Shown here: in pieces, positions 13,548-18,974 of the stretch
Layout: every line of letters starts with the position of its first letter
Position numbering within the stretch: the first letter of the stretch is position 1
NCBI GenBank assembly: GCA_964634675.1
Contig: CAZWLH010000024.1
Coordinates: 1-18,974, forward strand
From: UMGS172 sp964634675
GTDB taxonomy: Bacteria > Bacillota > Clostridia > Oscillospirales > Acutalibacteraceae
Reading direction: 5' to 3'
Length of the DNA: 18,974 bases
The notes under the pieces: model-generated
Told to the model about the DNA's origin: nothing
Database searches by the model: none
Seen by the model: only the letters and a program-made list of their open reading frames with translations
Made by a program: the position numbers and the translations under genes

Positions 13548-15215
13548 ATGAGTGAAACATTAAAATTAAAGGTCGTCAGCTCACTTGAAAAGTGCTTTTA
13601 TGATGACTCCATAGAAAAATTTCCAACTCTTGAGCATATTTCAATGTTCAAAAATGAGAAGCTTTCTCTCCAAATCTGCATAAAAGAAACCGATGATAAC
13701 GTTGAAAATTATTTGGCAACGCTTAAAATAGAAGGCGCACTTCGTGACTTTATTTCGGTCAAGCAGATTCTTTGCGTTCCCAATGCAAAGCCGACGGCAG
13801 GCAAGAGATACGATGACAATTATTTGAGAACCGTTCCTGGACTTTATCCCGACCTTATAACCGAGCTCAGCTACCACGGCAGAGTTTCGGTTCCCGGCAA
13901 CAATCTGCGTACTCTGTGGCTTGACGTCAATCTGCCCGAGAATTTTGAACCGGGCGATTACAGCACAAAATTCACGCTTATTAAATCGGATAAGGACGAA
14001 GTGCTCGCAACCGCTGAGCTTGATATATCGGTTGTCGAGGCTATGCTTCCCGAGTGCGATATTCCTCATACCGAATGGTTCTACACCGACTGTATCGCCG
14101 ATTATTATGAGGTTGAGGTATTTTCCGAAAAGCATTGGGAGTACATTGAAAACTTTGCACGTGCCGCATATGAAAACGGTATGAATACCATTTTGACACC
14201 GGTCATCACTCCCGCACTTGATACATATATCGGCGGTGAACGTACAACCACTCAGCTTGTCGGAATTACACTTGAAAACGGTGCATATTCATTTGATTTT
14301 TCAAAGCTTGACCGTTGGATTGATATGTGTCACAGAATCGGCATTAAGAATTTCGAAATTCCTCCGTTTTATACTCAGTGGGGCGCTAACGCCGCTCCGA
14401 AGATCGTTGCTGCGGTTGACGGTGTCGAAAAAAGAATTTTCGGTTGGGATACCGACTCTTTGAGCAAGGAATACACCGATTTCCTCGATGCCTTTATTCC
14501 GGCGATTATCGCTCATCTCAAGCTGAGAGGCGTTGACAAGCAGGCCTTCTATCACGTTTCCGATGAGCCGAATCTCGAGCAGTTTGAGCATTACAGTGCC
14601 ACTGCCGACAACATCAAGAAGCATTTGCAGGGCTATACGATAATCGATGCCGTAAGCCACGTTGAAGTTTTCCAAAAGGGTATACTCGATACTCCGGTCG
14701 TTATCGCTTCGGCTATGCAGTCGTTCATCGATGCAGGTGCTGATAAGGCTTGGATCTACTATTGCTGCTGCCCCGTCACCACATTTACCAACCGCTTTAT
14801 CTCAATGCCTTCGGCAAGAACACGTATACTCGGTATTCAGATGTATAAGTTCAATATAAAGGGCTTCTTGCATTGGGGCTTTAACTATTACAACTGTCAG
14901 CATTCTTATAATACCGTTAATCCTTATGCCGATACAACAGGCGATTATTTTGCCGCATCGGGCGATGCTTATCTTGTTTATCCAGGTAAGCACGGTGTGC
15001 CCGAGGCATCCATAAGACTTATGCAGATGCGTGATGCATTTCAGGATATCCGTGCCTTGCAGCTTGCCGAAAAGCTTTACGGCCGCGATTATGTTTTGGG
15101 TCTTATCGATGAGGGACTTGATACTCCTTTAACTCTTTCCGAGTATCCCAAGGATGCGGAATATATTTTGAATCTGCGTGAAAGGATCAACAAAGCAATA
15201 AAGGCGAAAATTTAA
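13548..15215 (+). CDS. DUF4091-containing, GH123-like glycoside hydrolase
   Basis: This 555-residue protein has an N-terminal beta-sandwich (about 1-165) ending in GDYSTKFTLIKSDKDEVLAT, a TIM-barrel region (about 175-450), and a C-terminal DUF4091 segment with GFLHWGFNYYNC and RLMQMRDAFQDIRALQLAEKL. An adjacent Asp-Glu pair, HVSDEPN (D339, E340), sits where GH123 beta-N-acetylgalactosaminidases carry their catalytic pair. There the Asp orients the substrate N-acetyl group and the Glu is the acid. A substrate-assisted mechanism on GalNAc-type glycans is thus plausible but not shown. There is no signal peptide. The divergent partner is the GH30 enzyme, which suggests joint processing of one glycan. 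A run of cysteines in WIYYCCCPV is unusual. It has its own promoter and a terminator shared with potD. Confidence 0.82.
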   Translation: MSETLKLKVVSSLEKCFYDDSIEKFPTLEHISMFKNEKLSLQICIKETDDNVENYLATLKIEGALRDFISVKQILCVPNAKPTAGKRYDDNYLRTVPGLYPDLITELSYHGRVSVPGNNLRTLWLDVNLPENFEPGDYSTKFTLIKSDKDEVLATAELDISVVEAMLPECDIPHTEWFYTDCIADYYEVEVFSEKHWEYIENFARAAYENGMNTILTPVITPALDTYIGGERTTTQLVGITLENGAYSFDFSKLDRWIDMCHRIGIKNFEIPPFYTQWGANAAPKIVAAVDGVEKRIFGWDTDSLSKEYTDFLDAFIPAIIAHLKLRGVDKQAFYHVSDEPNLEQFEHYSATADNIKKHLQGYTIIDAVSHVEVFQKGILDTPVVIASAMQSFIDAGADKAWIYYCCCPVTTFTNRFISMPSARTRILGIQMYKFNIKGFLHWGFNYYNCQHSYNTVNPYADTTGDYFAASGDAYLVYPGKHGVPEASIRLMQMRDAFQDIRALQLAEKLYGRDYVLGLIDEGLDTPLTLSEYPKDAEYILNLRERINKAIKAKI

Positions 15216-15224
15216 AGCTAAAGC

Positions 15225-15267
15225 AAAGTACCCGAGAACGGAATCAACCGAACTCGGGTACTTTTTT
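15225..15267. terminator. Bidirectional terminator between the DUF4091 gene and potD
   Basis: A perfect 12-bp stem, AAAGTACCCGAG (15225-15236) and CTCGGGTACTTT (15253-15264), has a T run at 15262-15267 on the plus strand. The loop can form a small CGG/CCG inner stem. The T run overlaps the potD stop codon. On the minus strand a T-rich stretch follows the stem, so it may also end the pot operon. Confidence 0.88.
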
Positions 15268-16375
15268 AATTGATAATTACCTGTTCCCAAAGCTTTTCGA
15301 AATAAGCTCTTGTTTCGCTGTCAAGATCGTAATAATACTCGGTTTTTATAGCATCCTGATTTTCGGGATAAAGGTATTCGTTGCCGCGAAGATCATAAGC
15401 ATCACTTTCAAGCACTCCTGTATGAGGTGTCGCATAGCAAATGCAGTTGGCGTTTGCGGTGGCTACCTCGGTCTCCAAAAGGAAGTTTATAAACATAAGA
15501 GCGGCTTCGTAATTTTGAGTGGTCGAGGGAATACATACTGCATCAACGAAGATGTTGGTGCCCTCCTTGGGATAGACAAAGCCGAGATCGGGATTGACAT
15601 CGGCCATTGTCAAATAGTCACCTGCATAGTATGGGGCGATTGCGGCATTTCCGGCCTCCATTTTATTGAAGACCTCATCCATAACTCGACCCTGCAAAAG
15701 GGGATTTTGCTCCTTAAGCTTTGCGGCGGCGGCATCCCAGTCCGACTTGTCGGTAGTGTTGATGTCGATACCGAGGTAAAACTGTGCAATGGCAAAGGCA
15801 TCCCTCGAATTGTTAAAGGTGAGGATGTTGTTTTTATAGCGCTCGTCCCACATTATTCCCCAACTGTCGGGCTGCTCGGTCACAACTTTTTTGTTATATA
15901 TCAAACCGACCATACCGACACTGTAAGGAACACTGAACCTGTTTTCGGGGTCATAGTATGCACCCTTGTAGCGCTCGTCGATATACTTATAATTCGAAAG
16001 TTTGGAATAGTCGATCTCACGAAGCATATTCTCATTTTTCATTCGTGCAATCATATAATCCGAAGGAATTATAACATCGTATCCGACCGAACCGCTTTTG
16101 ATTTTTGCATACATCGCCTCGTTGCTTTCGTATGTGGTATAGTTGACCTTTATGCCGGTGAGCTTTTCGAAAGCACCGATAACGTCGAGAGTACCCTCGC
16201 TTCCGTCCGAGATATATTCGCCCCAGTTGAAAACATTTAGAGTGGTGCCGGCATATTTGTCGGAGTATACCGCCTCAATATTTTCAAGCTCGGTATTCGA
16301 AACACCCAAGGTTGAAATAAAGAACAGGGAAGCGATAAGCAAAACCGCGATCAGCACACATATCTTCTTTTTCAT
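15266..16375 (-). CDS. potD: Spermidine/putrescine ABC transporter substrate-binding protein PotD
   Basis: PotD captures polyamines outside the membrane and hands them to PotBC. The 369-residue protein begins with a basic, hydrophobic leader (MKKKICVLIAVLLIASLFFI, 1-20) and then the family signature LNVFNWGEYISDG (46-58). It continues with IGAFEKLTGIKVNYTTYESNE, YDVIIPSDYMIARM, RFSVPYSVGMVGLIYNKK, and NIFVDAVCIPSTTQNYEAALMFINFLL. These are conserved in PotD/PotF. Unlike most Gram-positive binding proteins, it has no lipobox cysteine after the hydrophobic stretch. It may stay anchored by an uncleaved N-terminal helix. The start overlaps the end of potC by 4 bases (ATGA), with AAGG upstream. 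It is the last gene of the operon. Confidence 0.93.
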   Translation of the reverse strand: MKKKICVLIAVLLIASLFFISTLGVSNTELENIEAVYSDKYAGTTLNVFNWGEYISDGSEGTLDVIGAFEKLTGIKVNYTTYESNEAMYAKIKSGSVGYDVIIPSDYMIARMKNENMLREIDYSKLSNYKYIDERYKGAYYDPENRFSVPYSVGMVGLIYNKKVVTEQPDSWGIMWDERYKNNILTFNNSRDAFAIAQFYLGIDINTTDKSDWDAAAAKLKEQNPLLQGRVMDEVFNKMEAGNAAIAPYYAGDYLTMADVNPDLGFVYPKEGTNIFVDAVCIPSTTQNYEAALMFINFLLETEVATANANCICYATPHTGVLESDAYDLRGNEYLYPENQDAIKTEYYYDLDSETRAYFEKLWEQVIIN

Positions 16376-17178
16376 TTTGCCTTGACCGCTCCTTTCTTCT
16401 CGTCGCTTTGAACGATGTTAAGGAGTATCATAAGCACCAATATGATAAGGAACATAATGCTTTCAAGTGCATAAACATCGGGCTTCATTGGCTTTCTCGT
16501 CATTGAATAAATGAGCAACGGCAAGGTTTGGAAGGTGCCGTTGGTGAAATAGCTGATGACAAAATCGTCAAGGGACATTGTAAACGCCATTATAAAGCCG
16601 ACGATTATTCCCGGAGTTATTGAGGGGAGCACGGCCTTGAAAAAAGCCTGAAACGGAGTGCATCCGAGATCCATAGCGGCTTCGGTTAAATGCTTGTCGG
16701 CCTGCTTGAGACGGGGAAGAACATTAAGTATTACATAGGGAAGACCGAAGGTTATGTGAGCTATCAAAATAGTAAAAAAGTTGACCGAGCTCGAAAGCCC
16801 CAAAAGCTTGCCGACAAATACGAACATCAGCATCATCGAAATACCGGTTACGACCTCGGGATTCATAAGCGGAATGTTGGTGACCGACATAACAGAGCTT
16901 TTGATCCACTGTTTTTTCATTTTCATAATGCCGACTGCGGCGACAGTGCCGAGCACGGTTGAGATCACCGAGGATAAAACGGCCAAAATGAGCGTGTTTC
17001 TGAGTGCACCCAACAAATCTCCGCCGTATTTGAACAGATTTTCATACCACGTAAGCGAAAAGCCCTCAAATATCGAGGTACTGTTGGCCGAATTGAACGA
17101 AAAAACTATCATAACAAGTATCGGTGCATAGAGGATAAGTAAAATGAGCCCGATAAAAATTCTGCGAACGTGCTTCAT
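16372..17178 (-). CDS. potC: Spermidine/putrescine ABC transporter permease PotC
   Basis: This is the second membrane subunit of the polyamine importer. The 268-residue protein starts with MKHVRRIFIGLILLILYAPI, the characteristic first helix of PotC, and has about six transmembrane spans. The EAA loop that contacts the ATPase is EAAMDLGCTPFQAFFKAVLP (166-185). FTMSLDDFVISYFTNG (199-214) and the C-terminal LPLLIYSMTR match PotC proteins. The ATG overlaps the potB stop by 4 bases and the gene overlaps potD by 4 bases, so translational coupling across the operon is expected. Confidence 0.95.
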   Translation of the reverse strand: MKHVRRIFIGLILLILYAPILVMIVFSFNSANSTSIFEGFSLTWYENLFKYGGDLLGALRNTLILAVLSSVISTVLGTVAAVGIMKMKKQWIKSSVMSVTNIPLMNPEVVTGISMMLMFVFVGKLLGLSSSVNFFTILIAHITFGLPYVILNVLPRLKQADKHLTEAAMDLGCTPFQAFFKAVLPSITPGIIVGFIMAFTMSLDDFVISYFTNGTFQTLPLLIYSMTRKPMKPDVYALESIMFLIILVLMILLNIVQSDEKKGAVKAK

Positions 17179-18026
17179 ATCACAATACCTCCGCTTCCGA
17201 CACTGTCATCATCATCCGAAAATCTGTTGACTATCGCAAGACTGACAAGAATGATGACCATAAGAATAAGCGAAATGGTTGCGCCGATGTTATAGTCGGG
17301 CACGCTCGATTTATAAAACTTATCCTCAATAACGTCACCGATCATTTTGATATTTCCGTCGCTGAACTGACGCGAAATATAGAACGTGCTGACACAAGGT
17401 ACGAAGACCATAGTGATACCGCTGAGAACACCGGGCAGACTCATCGGCATAATTACGCGTCGAACAGTGCCGAAAGCGTTACAGCCGAGGTCGCTTGAAG
17501 CCTCAAGCAGGGAACGGTCGACCTTTGAAATACTCGAATATATCGGGAGAATCATAAACGGCAGATAGTTATAGACCATACCGAATACAATAACGGCCGA
17601 ATTTCCCAAAAAGGTGACCGGAGAAAGACCTATCGCTTCAAGCAGCTTGTTCAAAATGCCGTTACGCTCCAATATTTGCTGCCATGAATAGGTTCTGACA
17701 ACAAGATTCATAAGCATCGGAAGCATAACAAGCAGCATCAGCATACGCTGACTCGAAACATTGATCTTGGTCATACAGTAAGCGAAGGGATAGGCGATAA
17801 GCAGTGAAATCGCGGTTGCCCAAAGCGCATATACCATAGATCGCCAAAACACCGTCATATAGGTGTCGCTTGTGAAAAATCTCTTGAAATTAGAAAAGGT
17901 GAATCCGCCGTCGGCTCCCGTGAAAGCATAATAGGCAACAAATATAAGCGGTACTATAATAAAAAGCACCGACCAAAGCAAATAAGGAGCGTTGAGCAAG
18001 ACCTGACCGCTTTTGGATCTATTCAT
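17175..18026 (-). CDS. potB: Spermidine/putrescine ABC transporter permease PotB
   Basis: This is the first membrane subunit of the polyamine importer. The protein from the chosen start has 283 residues and about six spans: NAPYLLWSVLFIIVPLIFVA near the N-terminus, then MLMLLVMLPMLMNLVVRTYSW, LGNSAVIVFGMVYNYLPFMI, and the EAA loop in LLEASSDLGCNAFGTVRRVI (173-192). The ATG at 18026 follows GGAGGAAGAGATCA and lies inside the last codons of potA, with 8 bases of overlap. An in-frame ATG at 18068 would add an Arg-rich 14-residue extension read from the potA Glu/Ala tail. It lacks a good ribosome site and is not preferred. The C-terminus is an Asp-rich tail, FSDDDDSVGSGGIVI. Confidence 0.94.
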   Translation of the reverse strand: MNRSKSGQVLLNAPYLLWSVLFIIVPLIFVAYYAFTGADGGFTFSNFKRFFTSDTYMTVFWRSMVYALWATAISLLIAYPFAYCMTKINVSSQRMLMLLVMLPMLMNLVVRTYSWQQILERNGILNKLLEAIGLSPVTFLGNSAVIVFGMVYNYLPFMILPIYSSISKVDRSLLEASSDLGCNAFGTVRRVIMPMSLPGVLSGITMVFVPCVSTFYISRQFSDGNIKMIGDVIEDKFYKSSVPDYNIGATISLILMVIILVSLAIVNRFSDDDDSVGSGGIVI

Positions 18027-18974
18027 TGATCTCTTCCTCCGCGGCGGCCGCCTCTGCGGCTTCCTCATTCATCTCATCAAGCTCGTCACTGTAAGAGCTG
18101 TAATCGCCGAATTTACCCGAATATTCCGATTTTTTCATAATGTGGATGGCATCGGGCTCAATATAAAGACCGACGGTTTCGCCGACCTCGTGACAGTCGG
18201 TGGTCTGAATCATCCACTTGAAATCGTTGATGTCGACTATTATTTCATAATGTACGCCGAGGAAGGTGACCGAGGTGACCTGACCTTCGAGCATACCCTG
18301 TATCGGAGGAACGATGTCAACGTCCTCGGGACGGATGACAACGTCGACCTCCTCATCGGCGGCAAAGCCGGAATCGAGACAGGTGAACTGCTTCCTGTCG
18401 AATTCGACAAGAAAATCCTTCTTCATAACGCCGTCGATTATATTACTCTCACCGATAAAATCGGCCACAAACGCGTTCTCCGGCTCGTTGTAAATATCGG
18501 CAGGAGTGCCGATCTGCTGAATTTTGCCCTTATCCATAACGATTACCGTATCGGACATCGAAAGGGCTTCCTCCTGGTCGTGAGTGACGAATATAAAGGT
18601 TATACCCGTGCGCTTCTGAAGGTTCTTAAGCTCGACCTGCATATCCTTGCGGAGCTTTAAATCGAGAGCAGACAAGGGCTCGTCGAGCAAAAGCACCTTA
18701 GGGTGGTTTATTATCGCACGTGCGATGGCAACACGCTGCTGCTGACCGCCCGAAAGCGTCTCTATACGGCGCTTTTCAAGACCCTTGAGGTTAACAAGCT
18801 CAAGCATTTCGGAAACCTTTTCCTGTATTTCGGCCTTGGGTACTTTTTTGACCTTAAGACCGAAGGCAACGTTGTCGTAAACGTTGAGGTGAGGGAAAAG
18901 GGCATAGCGCTGGAAAATGGTGTTGATGTGTCTTTTGTGGGGAGGTACTGCGTTTAAATTTTTCCCCTCAAAAA
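18019..18974 (-). CDS. potA: Spermidine/putrescine ABC transporter ATP-binding protein PotA, partial (N-terminus beyond the window)
   Basis: This ATPase powers polyamine import through PotBC. About 317 C-terminal residues are visible. The frame runs unbroken to the right edge of the window, so the gene is cut there, and an ATG at 18807 is internal. Visible motifs in order are VPPHKRHINTIFQRYALFPH (Q-loop region), NVYDNVAFGLK, the ABC signature LSGGQQQRVAIARAI, Walker B VLLLDEPLSALD, and the switch histidine in FIFVTHDQEEALSM. A TOBE-type C-terminal domain with VDVVIRPEDVDIV follows. Walker A lies outside the window. The protein ends in an unusual acidic/alanine tail, EEAAEAAAAEEEINE. It is the first visible gene of a potABCD operon whose promoter is beyond the window. 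Confidence 0.95.
   Translation of the reverse strand, partial: FEGKNLNAVPPHKRHINTIFQRYALFPHLNVYDNVAFGLKVKKVPKAEIQEKVSEMLELVNLKGLEKRRIETLSGGQQQRVAIARAIINHPKVLLLDEPLSALDLKLRKDMQVELKNLQKRTGITFIFVTHDQEEALSMSDTVIVMDKGKIQQIGTPADIYNEPENAFVADFIGESNIIDGVMKKDFLVEFDRKQFTCLDSGFAADEEVDVVIRPEDVDIVPPIQGMLEGQVTSVTFLGVHYEIIVDINDFKWMIQTTDCHEVGETVGLYIEPDAIHIMKKSEYSGKFGDYSSYSDELDEMNEEAAEAAAAEEEINE

Noticed and set aside
15422..16240. Long plus-strand open frame of 272 codons opposite potD
   Set aside because: It is the antisense shadow of potD, has no ribosome site or promoter, and gives a composition with no recognisable domain.
18703..18957. Plus-strand open frame of 84 codons at the right edge
   Set aside because: It lies opposite the potA frame, which is unbroken to the edge and carries clear ABC motifs.

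Overview
The window looks like a chromosomal segment of a low-to-mid GC anaerobic Firmicute, probably a gut-type clostridium of the Ruminococcaceae/Oscillospiraceae kind. The reasons are strong GGAGG-type ribosome binding sites, consensus sigma-A promoters (TTGACA/TATAAT with TGn), U-tailed hairpin terminators, a biotin-decarboxylase type sodium pump subunit, DegV and CobW-type proteins, and cytoplasmic glycosidases. The taxonomic call is inference; there is no rRNA gene. I see no CRISPR array, insertion sequence, phage gene or integrase.

Layout. (1) 1-3263: a plus-strand operon with its own promoter: an OadB-type membrane subunit of a sodium-translocating decarboxylase, a PiT-family phosphate transporter, its DUF47/PhoU-like partner, and a 56-residue single-span OadG-like protein. 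The two sodium-pump-type subunits bracket a phosphate uptake module. (2) 3224-6521: minus-strand genes. A promoter with an inverted repeat at the expected transcription start drives a His/Cys-rich CobW/ZNG1-like GTPase and a second CobW-like GTPase fused to a YcgQ-type (DUF1980/TIGR03943) C-terminal domain. A separate promoter drives a DegV fatty-acid-binding protein. (3) 6606-8039: a predicted lipoprotein of beta-propeller character, split into two open frames by an apparent one-base deletion. (4) 8126-9800: a monocistronic sodium/proline symporter (PutP). (5) 9868-10130: two tRNAs (CAU, most like Ile2, and Trp) behind a near-consensus promoter and before a strong terminator. (6) 10186-11997: an FAD-dependent oxidoreductase and a YjdF/DUF2238-like membrane protein. 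(7) 12003-15264: a divergent pair of signal-less glycosidases, GH30 and a DUF4091/GH123-like enzyme. (8) 15266-18974: the polyamine ABC transporter potABCD on the minus strand. Successive genes overlap by 4-8 bases, and potA is cut by the right edge of the window.

How the parts may work together. The left end is rich in ion-coupled membrane functions: a Na+ pump subunit, phosphate uptake and Na+/proline symport. This suits an anaerobe that relies on sodium bioenergetics. The two GTPases look like a metal (probably zinc) allocation module. The glycosidases lack export signals, so they should act on imported oligosaccharides. The potABCD operon imports spermidine/putrescine.

The best candidates for something not fully described are the interleaved OadB-PiT-DUF47-OadG-like operon and the CobW-YcgQ fusion paired with a His-rich metallochaperone under a possible new operator. 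No feature here proves a wholly new system.
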